From positions 1 through 64,000 of the forward strand of contig CAMIZL010000003.1 in NCBI GenBank assembly GCA_946403295.1: DNA of 64,000 nucleotides. The letters run 5' to 3'. Below, in pieces: positions 54,327-62,965 of the stretch (within the stretch, counting starts at the first letter, position 1; each line of letters starts with the position of its first letter). The stretch is from an uncultured Clostridia bacterium. Its GTDB lineage: Bacteria; Bacillota; Clostridia; Lachnospirales; Lachnospiraceae. The translations under genes were made by a program, and so were the position numbers. Below the pieces are notes generated by a model. That model made no database searches. It saw only the letters and a program-made list of their open reading frames with translations, and was not told where the DNA came from.

Positions 54327-55586
54327 TCAATCCTCCGGGCTTCTCATCCTGATCCCGACACTTCCGAAACCGATGAAGAGGATTATGTATGCTACTGTTA
54401 CACATAATAGCATGGGCCATGCACTTTTGTCCCCTAAAAATATTTTTTCCGTTCCCATCATGAACCATTTTTGCGGCATGACCGACGAAATGGCCCGGAC
54501 TGTCTTTGATGTACCTTCGATAGGGAAATAAAGTCCCGAAAGCATGCACGACAGACACCATATCGTAAACGACGTGATATTTGAGCTCATTACGTTGCCC
54601 GCGATCGTTCCGGCCAGAAGGCTCAGGCAACAGAATATGAGGCCCATGAGAAATACCATCGCGGTCAGAGTGAGGCGGCCGATCCCCATACTCTCTCCGT
54701 CGAGGAACAACGTGCATACCGCTGTAACAAGCGCTATGAGGAATGATGTGATCACGCAGATCAAAACCTTCGAAGTAAAATATGTGACACTCGTTTTGCC
54801 CGTGAGTTTGATCCTTTTGAGGACGTCGTTATTCTGCTCCCTGATAACGCCCTGTGCGACGAGGTTTCCGATAAGAACGAAGCTTAACGTGAGGAAGGCA
54901 AACGCATAACCTATATTTGTCTTCATGTCGATCTGTTCCTTCGTAAGGCCGTTTCCGGTCTTGCCGATGACCGACTGTGTCTTCCCGGCCGGAAGCATTG
55001 CGTCCTCAGCCTCAAGCTCATCTAAGATTTCGGAGATATCACTCTTCCCCATAAAATCATGAACATATTCGATCCTGTGAACGATCGTTTCGATCTTGTT
55101 CTTAAAGATATCAAATCTTCCGTCTTCGGACATGACGTATGCCGTGATAGCATCACCGAGATCTCCGAAACTGTCCGGCGACGATGCAAATCCGGGCGAA
55201 ATGAAAAGTGCCGCACCCATGCGGTCGTTCTGACCGTCGGAAAGAACATGATCATAGGCTTCCGTTACGTCTTTTACCTTCATTCGACCGATCTTAAACA
55301 TTCCGGTTCCGGCGAGCTTACGAAGCAGGTATTCCGACAGATCATTACCGCACCCATCGTAGACTTTCACGACAAATTTGCCGTCGCCCGCATAATATGC
55401 AACCTTTTCGCCGTAGTCGTGTATTTCAAGGATACCCATATCGTCGTTATCAAGATAATAATACGAAAGGTTTTGCTGCTTTATGCTCATTATGAATGTG
55501 GCAAGGATCGGAAGTATGATAAGGCACAACCAAAAGCCGACATTTCTGAACAATAACTTGACGGAGATCTTTATCAATTCTTTCAT
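54327..55586 (-). CDS. ABC-2 type permease
   Basis: A 419-residue ABC-2 transporter permease: one N-terminal helix (NVGFWLCLIILPILATFIM), a large extracytoplasmic domain (about 40-215) and five or six C-terminal helices, with GNLVAQGVIREQNNDVLKRI linking the domain to the membrane part. It pairs with the other permease (4-base overlap) and the ATPase to form a heterodimeric exporter. The substrate is unknown; this layout is common in antimicrobial-peptide or lantibiotic export and resistance systems. Confidence 0.88.
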   Translation of the reverse strand: MKELIKISVKLLFRNVGFWLCLIILPILATFIMSIKQQNLSYYYLDNDDMGILEIHDYGEKVAYYAGDGKFVVKVYDGCGNDLSEYLLRKLAGTGMFKIGRMKVKDVTEAYDHVLSDGQNDRMGAALFISPGFASSPDSFGDLGDAITAYVMSEDGRFDIFKNKIETIVHRIEYVHDFMGKSDISEILDELEAEDAMLPAGKTQSVIGKTGNGLTKEQIDMKTNIGYAFAFLTLSFVLIGNLVAQGVIREQNNDVLKRIKLTGKTSVTYFTSKVLICVITSFLIALVTAVCTLFLDGESMGIGRLTLTAMVFLMGLIFCCLSLLAGTIAGNVMSSNITSFTIWCLSCMLSGLYFPIEGTSKTVRAISSVMPQKWFMMGTEKIFLGDKSAWPMLLCVTVAYIILFIGFGSVGIRMRSPED

Positions 55587-56644
55587 GGTCTTTCCTTCCT
55601 GAGCTTAAGAATGCCTATATTGGCCGCCGAACAAACCAGTCCGATGGCACCCGAGATGATGAGCGATCTTATCACATAATCGCTCTTTCCCATGCACGAA
55701 AGTTCGACAAGCGCTCTGTTGCCGTAGTAGATCGGCGACAACTCCTTAAGTATCTGCGGTGCCGACGAGAACATATATGTCTCGAAGCTTCCTCCGAAGA
55801 AACCCATGAGCCATACGATCGCAAAAGAGATCACAACGGTAGCGACCATGCTGCAGGTCGCATTATATATGACAAGCTCGAATGCCGTCGCCGCAAATAT
55901 CATCATAAAGACGACGAGTGCGGAAAGGAACACGTTTCCCCAATGAACATCAAAAAATAATACGCCGGCCAAAGCCGAAACAATAAGCCCGAGAGAAACA
56001 GTCGTCACGATCGGCACAAGCCTTGAAATATAGAGCTTAAATCCTGATATTCCCGAAAGCACAAACCTGCGCCCAATCCTGTACTTCTTCTCGGCCGTAA
56101 AGACCATGGCACCGCAGATTATGCTGCACCATGCAAAATATGCGATCTCGATTATGCCGTAATAATCTTTAGAACCGATCGCAGGGACAAAAGGCGGATA
56201 TTCAACCCTGATCCTTGAGCCGTCCGAAACACCCGGAAGCATGTTCTCACATATCTCCTGTATTGCGTATTCAAGGTTCTGTCCCTCGATACGCGCATCC
56301 CTGTTCTTATAGAGATAATATTCGTTTTCTTTAAAATCCGCGAAGACACTCAGATCCATTTTGTTCATGAGATCTTCAGGATCTCCCTCGGCGTATTCAT
56401 TCATTATCACGCCGTTTTCCTTTAGTGCCTCCTTAAAAGCATCGATTCCGCCGGCGAGGAAACTGTCCTCGCTGATCCTATAGCCGACTTCAAAAGTTTC
56501 GGGCGCTCTGTAGCTGTCCATAAGCGTTGTGAAAGCGCTTGTCAGGACCGCTGCGACAATAGTCGGTGCCAATATATACATCAAAATGTTTGAAGAACTT
56601 CTGAGCATCATCTTCAGATAGTTCTTGATCAAATAAAAAATCAT
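55583..56644 (-). CDS. ABC-2 type permease
   Basis: A 353-residue ABC-2 permease with an N-terminal helix (ILMYILAPTIVAAVL), an extracytoplasmic domain (about 40-160) and about five C-terminal helices (IAYFAWCSIICGAMVFTAEKK marks the first). It overlaps the second permease gene by 4 bases and is separated from the ATPase gene by 84 bases containing a leader hairpin (56652-56692), which might set the ratio of permease to ATPase (inference). AGGAG precedes the ATG at 56644. Confidence 0.88.
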   Translation of the reverse strand: MIFYLIKNYLKMMLRSSSNILMYILAPTIVAAVLTSAFTTLMDSYRAPETFEVGYRISEDSFLAGGIDAFKEALKENGVIMNEYAEGDPEDLMNKMDLSVFADFKENEYYLYKNRDARIEGQNLEYAIQEICENMLPGVSDGSRIRVEYPPFVPAIGSKDYYGIIEIAYFAWCSIICGAMVFTAEKKYRIGRRFVLSGISGFKLYISRLVPIVTTVSLGLIVSALAGVLFFDVHWGNVFLSALVVFMMIFAATAFELVIYNATCSMVATVVISFAIVWLMGFFGGSFETYMFSSAPQILKELSPIYYGNRALVELSCMGKSDYVIRSLIISGAIGLVCSAANIGILKLRKERP

Positions 56645-56651
56645 CGTTAAC

Positions 56652-56692
56652 TCCTATATAGAAGCGGATCTGTCCGCTTCCGTTTTCTTGCC
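56652..56692 (-). promoter_or_regulatory. leader hairpin before the ABC permease gene
   Basis: Minus strand GGGCAAGAAAACG precedes the stem GAAGCGGA, loop CAGA, TCCGCTTC (56661-56680, perfect 8 bp), and TATATAGGAG follows it as the permease ribosome site. Flanks match the acpP and AAA+ leaders. Confidence 0.65.
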
Positions 56693-56728
56693 CGATACTT
56701 AAACAAAGTATCAGGCTCCTCCTGCGCC

Positions 56729-57490
56729 TCAATAATCTCTGAGCTTCTTGCCCGTGATCGTGAGGAATACCTCCTCGAGAGTGACCGTTGAGATATCGTC
56801 GACAACAAGCTTTTTGAGTTCGTCGCTTGTTCCGATCGCGATGATCTTGCCGTTGTCCATGATCGCGATCCTGTCGCAGATCGCTTCGACTTCTTCCATA
56901 TAATGGCTTGTATAGATGATCGTAGCGCCGTTTTTGTTCGACTCTTTGATCTTTTCAAGAATGAAATTCCTGGATTGCGGGTCGATACCTACGGTAGGTT
57001 CGTCAAAGATCAACAGATCGGGGTGATGGCCGATCGCGCAGGCGATATTGAGCCTTCTCTTCATGCCTCCCGAGAAAGTCTTTGCATAATCGTTCTTCTT
57101 TTCCGAAAGGCCGACATAATCAAGCGACTCGTCGATCCTCTCGCGAAGCTCATGTCCCCTGATCCCGTAAAGCGAGGTGAAAAGCTCGACGTTTTCCCAC
57201 GCCTTGAGATTTCCGTGGATCGCGAGGTCCTGAGGTATGAATCCGAGGTGCCTGCACAGCTCCTTCCTGTTCTTCCTGAAATCCTTTCCCATAAATTCAA
57301 CGCTTCCGAGGGTAGGGGAAACGATGTTGCAGATCATGTTCATCGTAGTGCTCTTGCCTGCTCCGTTCGGACCCAGAAGTCCGAACACCTCGCCCTTCTT
57401 TATCTCGATCGCAAGATTGTCCACAACCACATGATTGCCGTATTTTTTTGTAAGATCTTTGGTCCTGAGTATTATCTCGTTCTTTTCCAT
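56729..57490 (-). CDS. ABC transporter ATP-binding protein
   Basis: A 253-residue ATPase of the exporter: Walker A GPNGAGKST (about 38-46), the Q loop in FIPQDLAIH, the signature FSGGMKRRLNIACAIG (about 140) and Walker B LLIFDEPTVGID. It heads the operon ATPase-permease-permease-kinase-regulator. The ribosome site GGGAG lies in the 3' arm of a hairpin (57499-57547) that is followed by seven T and the ATG. Confidence 0.93.
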   Translation of the reverse strand: MEKNEIILRTKDLTKKYGNHVVVDNLAIEIKKGEVFGLLGPNGAGKSTTMNMICNIVSPTLGSVEFMGKDFRKNRKELCRHLGFIPQDLAIHGNLKAWENVELFTSLYGIRGHELRERIDESLDYVGLSEKKNDYAKTFSGGMKRRLNIACAIGHHPDLLIFDEPTVGIDPQSRNFILEKIKESNKNGATIIYTSHYMEEVEAICDRIAIMDNGKIIAIGTSDELKKLVVDDISTVTLEEVFLTITGKKLRDY

Positions 57491-57498
57491 AAAAAAAC

Positions 57499-57547
57499 TC
57501 CCGATTGGTCAATAATCTGTTTTACACGTCCATGATACCAATCGGGA
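57499..57547 (-). promoter_or_regulatory. attenuator-like hairpin covering the ribosome site of the ABC ATPase
   Basis: Perfect 11-bp inverted repeat TCCCGATTGGT / ACCAATCGGGA (57499-57509, 57537-57547, 27-base loop). On the minus strand its 3' arm ends GGGA, followed by GTTTTTTT and the ATG: an intrinsic-terminator shape that also hides the only ribosome site. Confidence 0.6.
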
Positions 57548-57572
57548 TGTTATGTTTGTAGTGAAAAAAGAA

Positions 57573-57601
57573 ATCTTATCAATATGACTTTAGTCACGTT
57601 C
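57573..57601 (-). promoter_or_regulatory. ABC operon promoter with palindromic operator
   Basis: Minus strand extended -10 TGATAAGAT (TAAGAT at 57578-57573) with a weak -35 (GAACGT, 57601-57596). The perfect palindrome TGACTTTAGTCA (57585-57596) occupies the spacer and edge of the -35, a position suited to activation by a NarL-type regulator. Confidence 0.6.
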
Positions 57602-57607
57602 CTGCGG

Positions 57608-57736
57608 CTATTTCGCTATAAGCCCGGAGACAAAATACATAAGGGCACACTCGCTGTCCTGCCATATGCGCAGGCTTCTCTTTACGGCGCACACAATGAA
57701 ACCGTCAGTTTTTCCGATAAGTTTTTCCGACTGCAT
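57608..57736 (-). CDS. possible small protein of 42 residues
   Basis: An ORF of 42 codons, shorter than usual gene-calling limits: MQSEKLIGKTDGF at the start and ALMYFVSGLIAK at the end, with a hydrophobic middle (IVCAVKR) and an amphipathic look. Codon use resembles neighbouring genes. The ATG lies exactly in the AATG loop of a perfect 11-bp hairpin (57723-57748), and only a weak GGTGG site is upstream. It is 36 bases after the PilZ gene and would be co-transcribed with it. It is not recognised as a known family. Confidence 0.4.
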   Translation of the reverse strand: MQSEKLIGKTDGFIVCAVKRSLRIWQDSECALMYFVSGLIAK

Positions 57737-57748
57737 TCAGTCGGAAAA
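57723..57748 (-). promoter_or_regulatory. hairpin holding the start codon of the small ORF, or PilZ terminator
   Basis: Perfect 11-bp stem TTTTCCGACTG / CAGTCGGAAAA with a 4-base loop, 24 bases past the PilZ stop. There is no T-tract after it on the minus strand. The loop contains the ATG of the small ORF. Confidence 0.6.
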
Positions 57749-57772
57749 CCACCGTGAATCCTTGGCATATGA

Positions 57773-58573
57773 TCATTTTTTCATGTCATTAATGTATTTT
57801 CTTTGCTCATCAAACAGGAATTGTACGTAATTCTTACTCTTCTCGAAATACCTGAGACCGTACTGGAACTTACCGCGCTTGGAATTCTCGTCGATGATCC
57901 TGACGACCGTTCCTTTTGCGGTGACTTCGGTATTTTTATAATCAAGCCTGAACCCGACCACATCTCCCATACCGAGCTCTACATCGGCCGAGATCGAAGC
58001 TCCGCCTTCACTTAGATCGTTGATAAATGCAAATGTTGTATATTCGGGTACTTTCTTTTCTTTCTCTTCGCTCTCGTCCTTTGCGGGCACTCCGCCGAAT
58101 ATGACGCCCTTCTTCTCGGCTGCTGCCTGCTCTGCGGCAATTTTGTCTTCCTCGGGAGTAAGCGGCTCGGCTGTCTCACCCTCGTCTTCCACTTCGGCCT
58201 CAAGATCGGCTTTATATTGATATGTGATCTTTGTACGGATGCTTACGGTCAGCCTGTAGGTGTTCCTCCTGTTTGTGAGTACCGCTCTTTGCGTGGGAGT
58301 AAACGTATGGAATATCTCGCCTTCTTTATCCCTGAAGAGCATCGCTTTAACATTGTTCCATCTCCACGTCTGGGCACCGTGCCTGAACACCATGTCAACA
58401 ACGTCCGTGAACCGGAATTGGAAAAGACCTTTCTTGCTCGAGATCGGATGGATATAAAGCTTATCATCTTCGATTTTGACAACAAAACTGGTGATCTTGT
58501 ATGTGGAGCCGTTACGTTTGATCAAAATATCAATAGACGAACCTTCATCAAGGCCATCAGCGTATAACAGCAT
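57773..58573 (-). CDS. PilZ-domain protein, YcgR-like c-di-GMP effector
   Basis: A 266-residue protein. The N-terminal YcgR-like domain (about 1-105; LLYADGLDEGSSIDILIKRN) is followed by a PilZ domain with the c-di-GMP-binding motifs RRNTYRL (RxxxR) near residue 112 and NDLSEGGASIS (D/NxSxxG) near 195. A Glu/Ala-rich insertion (about 130-180) splits the PilZ domain. Such proteins brake flagella or regulate exopolysaccharide upon c-di-GMP binding. ATG 58573 is chosen because GAGGAGG lies 8 bases upstream. The two EAL proteins in the window are its only visible signalling relatives. Confidence 0.88.
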   Translation of the reverse strand: MLLYADGLDEGSSIDILIKRNGSTYKITSFVVKIEDDKLYIHPISSKKGLFQFRFTDVVDMVFRHGAQTWRWNNVKAMLFRDKEGEIFHTFTPTQRAVLTNRRNTYRLTVSIRTKITYQYKADLEAEVEDEGETAEPLTPEEDKIAAEQAAAEKKGVIFGGVPAKDESEEKEKKVPEYTTFAFINDLSEGGASISADVELGMGDVVGFRLDYKNTEVTAKGTVVRIIDENSKRGKFQYGLRYFEKSKNYVQFLFDEQRKYINDMKK

Positions 58574-58602
58574 CAAAATCACCTCCTCGCAGTCCAATCT
58601 CA

Positions 58603-59265
58603 TCAATGATTGTGTTCGTTCATGATCTTCTTGAATTCTCTTATGTTTTCCGTAATGTCGCCGTTAAAGATACTGCTTCCGGAAACAATAACGTTTGCTC
58701 CGCTGTCAAGGACGAGTCTGAGGTTCTTGAGGGTTATGCCTCCGTCAACCTCTATGTCTGTCTTTAAGCCCCGTTTGTCGATCATCTCTTTGAGTTTCTC
58801 GATCTTGGCAAACGACGAAGGCATAAACGACTGTCCGCCGAATCCCGGATGAACCGACATGATGAGCACCATATCAACAATGTCCAGCACACATTCAATG
58901 TCTTCAAGCGGAGTTTCGGGACAAAGCGTGATTCCGCTTTTAAGTCCGAGTGCTTTTATAGCTTTTACGGTTGCCACGGGATCTTTACACGCCTCAATAT
59001 GAACCGTGATGCTGTCTGCCCCTGCTTTGGCAAAATCAGTGAGATACCTGTCGGGATCCGTGATCATCAGGTGACAGTCAAAAAAGATATCCGTGTTTCT
59101 TCTGATCGACTCGATGATCGGCAGTCCTATCGAGATACTCGGTACAAACAATCCGTCCATAACGTCGATATGAAGATAATGTGCTCCCGCTTCGCTCACT
59201 GCCCTTATCTGCTCTCCGAGGACATTGAAATCCGCAGCGAGGATCGATGGTGCAAGCTTGTTCAT
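58603..59265 (-). CDS. rpe: ribulose-phosphate 3-epimerase
   Basis: Interconverts ribulose 5-phosphate and xylulose 5-phosphate in the pentose phosphate pathway. The 220-residue TIM barrel has APSILAADF at residues 4-12, HIDVMDG near 34, SVHPGFGGQSF near 140 and EVDGGI near 175, with the metal ligands in those motifs. ATG 59265 gives a product aligned with the family; upstream in-frame codons overlap rsgA and are rejected. It follows rsgA by 7 bases. Confidence 0.95.
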   Translation of the reverse strand: MNKLAPSILAADFNVLGEQIRAVSEAGAHYLHIDVMDGLFVPSISIGLPIIESIRRNTDIFFDCHLMITDPDRYLTDFAKAGADSITVHIEACKDPVATVKAIKALGLKSGITLCPETPLEDIECVLDIVDMVLIMSVHPGFGGQSFMPSSFAKIEKLKEMIDKRGLKTDIEVDGGITLKNLRLVLDSGANVIVSGSSIFNGDITENIREFKKIMNEHNH

Positions 59266-59272
59266 TGTGTTA

Positions 59273-60163
59273 CTACCTGGCCTTTCCGGTATAATTGGTT
59301 TTATGTGATAATTCTTCGTACATACGAACATAATTATCGTAGCGGATCATGCTTATCATACCGCTTTGAGCCGCTTCCCTTACGGCACACGACGGCTCGT
59401 TTATATGCATACATGACAGGAATCTGCAGTTGCCTTCATAGTCTTCAAATTCCGAAAAATAGTTCTTGAGTTCTCTTGCCGGCATGTCATCCACATATAA
59501 GGACGTGAAGCCCGGAGTGTCACATATAAACGTGTCCTCATCGATCCTGATGAGCTCCGTATGGCGGGTCGTTTGTTTTCCGCGCATGACTTTGCGGCTG
59601 AGTTCGCCCGTTTCCATGCAGGCACCGGGTGCAAGCAGATTCGTGAGCGACGATTTTCCGACGCCGGAAGGTCCGGCAAGTATCGTCGTCTTTCCCTTTA
59701 AAAGGTTTTTCAGTTCATCGACGCCTTCATCTTCGAGAACGCTCGTGAAAATGACCTTATGTCCGCATTTTTTATATATCTGCCCCAGCTTCTCTATCTC
59801 CTTGTCCGAGACGATGTCCGATTTGTTAAAGCAGATGACCGTATCAATATCCTGTCTTTTCATCATGACAAGGAATCTGTCGAGTATGCCGAAATTCGGG
59901 CTCGGGCTTGCAGCCGCAAACATAACGAGCGCACCGTCGACATTTGCCGCAGCCGGTCTGATCAATTCGTTCTTACGCTCGAGGATCTCTTCGATACTGC
60001 CTTCTTCGGCCGACTCATCGATCACCTCGATCTCGACGTCATCACCTACAAGAGGTTTTTTGCCCTCACTTCGAAAGATCCCCCTCGCCTTACAGGTATA
60101 TATCCTGTCCGAGGTTGAAACATAATAGAATCCTCCGATACCTTTGACGATCTTTCCTCTCAT
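59273..60163 (-). CDS. rsgA: ribosome small subunit GTPase RsgA
   Basis: Helps 30S subunit maturation. The 296-residue protein has an OB fold (about 1-65), a circularly permuted GTPase domain with CFNKSD (G4) before GPSGVGKSSLTNLL (G1, about 165-178) and DTPGF (G3), and the zinc-binding C-terminus CRFLSCMHINEPSCAV (about 245-260). It lies between prkC and rpe, the usual order in Firmicutes. Confidence 0.95.
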   Translation of the reverse strand: MRGKIVKGIGGFYYVSTSDRIYTCKARGIFRSEGKKPLVGDDVEIEVIDESAEEGSIEEILERKNELIRPAAANVDGALVMFAAASPSPNFGILDRFLVMMKRQDIDTVICFNKSDIVSDKEIEKLGQIYKKCGHKVIFTSVLEDEGVDELKNLLKGKTTILAGPSGVGKSSLTNLLAPGACMETGELSRKVMRGKQTTRHTELIRIDEDTFICDTPGFTSLYVDDMPARELKNYFSEFEDYEGNCRFLSCMHINEPSCAVREAAQSGMISMIRYDNYVRMYEELSHKTNYTGKAR

Positions 60164-60176
60164 ACACTCCCTGCCG

Positions 60177-62156
60177 TCAACCTACAGGTTCTGCGGCCGC
60201 ACCGCCGTCATCCTGATCGGGCTCGCTTACCGGCTCGTTCACCGGCATACTGCCGAGGCTGACTGTATAATTGATTACCGTATCTTTTCCGACCGTTTCA
60301 CCCGCCGAGATAGATTGTGCGCAGATAAGTCCTTTGCCGTATGCATCGGAATAATCTTCGGATGCGTTTCCGAGGATCAGGTAACTGTCCTCGAGCGCTT
60401 TCTTTGCTTCCTTCTTTGTCATGCCGAGAAGGCTCGGTACGGAAACTGTCTTGATCTCGGGTCCGAGGCTCACATAAATCATGATCTCGGTATCTTTTGA
60501 AACGAACGAACCTGCTTCGGGCTCGGTCCTGACAACGTCGCCTTCGGGTATTTCGTCGCTGTATTCTTCAAGTACCGTAGTACCCAGCTTGTATCCTTTG
60601 AGAAGCTTAATGGCTGCGTTCTTTCCTTTGCCCGTCACGTCTTCAAGTTCGAATTCCTCGCCGCCGCTGCTTACCTTGAATCTGACTTCACTGTATTTGT
60701 TGACGTTTGTACCCGCAGGGATCTCCTGATCGAATACGATTCCCTTTTCAACCGTATCACTGTACTCTTCCGAATAAATGATCTTGAAATCGGGTGAAAC
60801 AAGCTTCAGGTAGCTGATCGCATCATCGAGTGTTTCGCCGTCGATCTTGCCCATCATTACCATGTTCTCGGGAGCATCGTCCGGGATGGGGGTAGGTGTG
60901 GGTGTAGGATCCGACTTCTTGATGATGAGGCTCTCAGTGGGTGTTAAACTATCATTGTCGTCCCGTTTTGTCTTATCATCGTTAATAACCGTTTCATGAC
61001 CGGGATCTTCTTCTCCGATGCCGAACCATGACGAGTTCTTGACGAGATAGAATATGAGCAATATCAGTCCGATCGCGGCGATTATGCTGACGATCGTCAC
61101 GATCCTTTCAACAAGAGGATTTCCGATCTGATCGAGTTCATCACTGCGTCCCCCACGTTCCCTGACGGGATAATCGCGCACGGGTGCCTGGGGATTCTTT
61201 CTGCTGTATTGTACAGTACGGTTTTGAGCCGCGCTGTTGTTAAGCTCTCTGATCTCTTCCGGAGTGATCCCTCTGGTGTCGGAAGAAACAACATTTGCCG
61301 TCTGTGTGATCGTTACATAATCACCGTCCGGATCCGTCATCGAACGACGAAGGTCGGCTATAAGCTCGGCTACGTTCTGGTAACGGCGCTCGGGCTTCTT
61401 TTGCATACATTTCTGAACGATCATGTCAACGCTGTGAGGAACGCCCGGATTAAGTACCGTAACGGGTGTGGCTTCGCTTTGAAGGTGCAAAAGCACAACG
61501 GAAACATTGTTGTCACCCGAGAAAGGTACCTGGCCCGTGAGCATCTCATACATCGTTACACCGAGCGAATAGATATCGCTCCTCTCATCGCTGTATCCGC
61601 CTCTCGCCTGTTCGGGAGAAAGATAATGAACGGATCCCGCCTCATTGTCCTGAGTGAGTGTAAATGACGATGCAGCCTTGGCAATACCGAAATCCGCAAC
61701 CTTTACCTTTCCGTCTCTGGAAATGATAATATTCTGCGGTTTAATGTCCCTATGGATAATATGATGATTATGAGCCGCTTCCATACCCTGGCAGATCTGG
61801 ATAGCGATCCCGACAGCATCTTTGACTTCAAGGCGTTGCTTACGTTCGATAAATCTCTTGAGGGTTATGCCCTCTACAAGTTCCATGACTATGTAATGAA
61901 GCCCGTCGTCATCACCGACGTCGTATACACTGACGATATTCGGATGAGAAAGTCCCGCAACCGACTGTGCCTCCGCTCTGAATCTCTTTATGAAGTTCGT
62001 GTCCGAGGAAAATTCGGATTTAAGGACTTTGATAGCGACGTAACGGTTAAGTCTGTGGCACTTTGCCTTATAAACGTTAGCCATACCGCCCGAACCGACT
62101 TTGTCTATAATCTCATATCTGTCATTGATAAACATTCCGGGTTTTATACTGTCCAT
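60177..62156 (-). CDS. prkC: PASTA-domain Ser/Thr protein kinase
   Basis: The membrane Ser/Thr kinase that monitors peptidoglycan and lipid II. The 659-residue protein has an intracellular kinase domain (about 1-275) with GSGGMANVYKAK, AIKVLK, HRDIKPQNI and DFGIAK; a juxtamembrane linker; one membrane helix (about 350-370); and three extracellular PASTA repeats (about 430-645), the last two starting EFELEDVTGKG and VSVPSLLGMTKKEAKK. The tail is Pro/Glu-rich. It is paired with the phosphatase gene prpC upstream (67-base gap) and rsgA downstream. Confidence 0.96.
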   Translation of the reverse strand: MDSIKPGMFINDRYEIIDKVGSGGMANVYKAKCHRLNRYVAIKVLKSEFSSDTNFIKRFRAEAQSVAGLSHPNIVSVYDVGDDDGLHYIVMELVEGITLKRFIERKQRLEVKDAVGIAIQICQGMEAAHNHHIIHRDIKPQNIIISRDGKVKVADFGIAKAASSFTLTQDNEAGSVHYLSPEQARGGYSDERSDIYSLGVTMYEMLTGQVPFSGDNNVSVVLLHLQSEATPVTVLNPGVPHSVDMIVQKCMQKKPERRYQNVAELIADLRRSMTDPDGDYVTITQTANVVSSDTRGITPEEIRELNNSAAQNRTVQYSRKNPQAPVRDYPVRERGGRSDELDQIGNPLVERIVTIVSIIAAIGLILLIFYLVKNSSWFGIGEEDPGHETVINDDKTKRDDNDSLTPTESLIIKKSDPTPTPTPIPDDAPENMVMMGKIDGETLDDAISYLKLVSPDFKIIYSEEYSDTVEKGIVFDQEIPAGTNVNKYSEVRFKVSSGGEEFELEDVTGKGKNAAIKLLKGYKLGTTVLEEYSDEIPEGDVVRTEPEAGSFVSKDTEIMIYVSLGPEIKTVSVPSLLGMTKKEAKKALEDSYLILGNASEDYSDAYGKGLICAQSISAGETVGKDTVINYTVSLGSMPVNEPVSEPDQDDGGAAAEPVG

Positions 62157-62223
62157 TCTGTACCTCTCTTCTGTAACTCTTCGTCAGAAACGTGTTATGT
62201 CCGACCGTATATCAAGCTGAATT

Positions 62224-62958
62224 TTAAATCTTAAATATTATGACCGAGATATTGTCCTTACCGCCGTTTTCATTTGCCTTTGCGATAAGCTTTTCGGCCA
62301 GATCCCGAAGATCGTCCCTGTTCTTGCCGACAGTCTCAAAGATCTCCGCATCCGAAAGCATATTGGAGAGACCGTCCGAACACATGAGGATGATATCATC
62401 CTCATCAAGGACCACTTCAAACATATCCGGATTAACAACCACCGAAGCGCTGATCGCACGGGTCACAACATTTTTCTTGGGATGAAAACGAGCTTCATCT
62501 TTACTGATATCACCGTTCTTTACCATCTCTGCAACAAGCGAATGATCCTGAGTGATCTGTGTGATACCGGTCTTATTGATACGATAGAGCCTGCTGTCAC
62601 CGACATTTGCCGCATACATAACGTTGCCTTCCCCGACGGTTGCAAGAACGAATGTCGTTCCCATACCGACAAGTTCGGGAGATTTTGCCGCAGCTATGAT
62701 CATCTGTTCGTTCGTGTTCCTTATCCCGTCTTCTATACAGGTAAGGAGACTTATAGGTTGTTCCTGCTCATTCTTTATATATTCGATAAAATGCTCAACA
62801 CAAAAACGTGATGCGAAATCGCCGGCATTATGTCCACCCATACCATCCGCAACAATGTACAGATTGGGAAGAATGCCGACTGTCGTATCACTCGAGAAGA
62901 TATAATCCTGATTGATCTGTCTTGATATTCCGATGTCAGTCATGCCGATAGACTGCAT
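62224..62958 (-). CDS. prpC: PP2C-type protein phosphatase
   Basis: Removes phosphate from targets of the PASTA kinase. The 244-residue protein has the metal-dependent PP2C motifs: SRQINQDYI, VADGMGGHNAGDFAS (about 38-52), YAANVGDSRLYRI, MCSDGLSNML (about 190) and GGKDNISVI at the C-terminus. ATG 62958 is chosen because GAGGTGAGG lies just upstream and this leaves a 7-base gap to rlmN; the longer GTG-type extension would run into rlmN. Confidence 0.95.
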   Translation of the reverse strand: MQSIGMTDIGISRQINQDYIFSSDTTVGILPNLYIVADGMGGHNAGDFASRFCVEHFIEYIKNEQEQPISLLTCIEDGIRNTNEQMIIAAAKSPELVGMGTTFVLATVGEGNVMYAANVGDSRLYRINKTGITQITQDHSLVAEMVKNGDISKDEARFHPKKNVVTRAISASVVVNPDMFEVVLDEDDIILMCSDGLSNMLSDAEIFETVGKNRDDLRDLAEKLIAKANENGGKDNISVIIFKI

Positions 62959-62965
62959 CAATACC

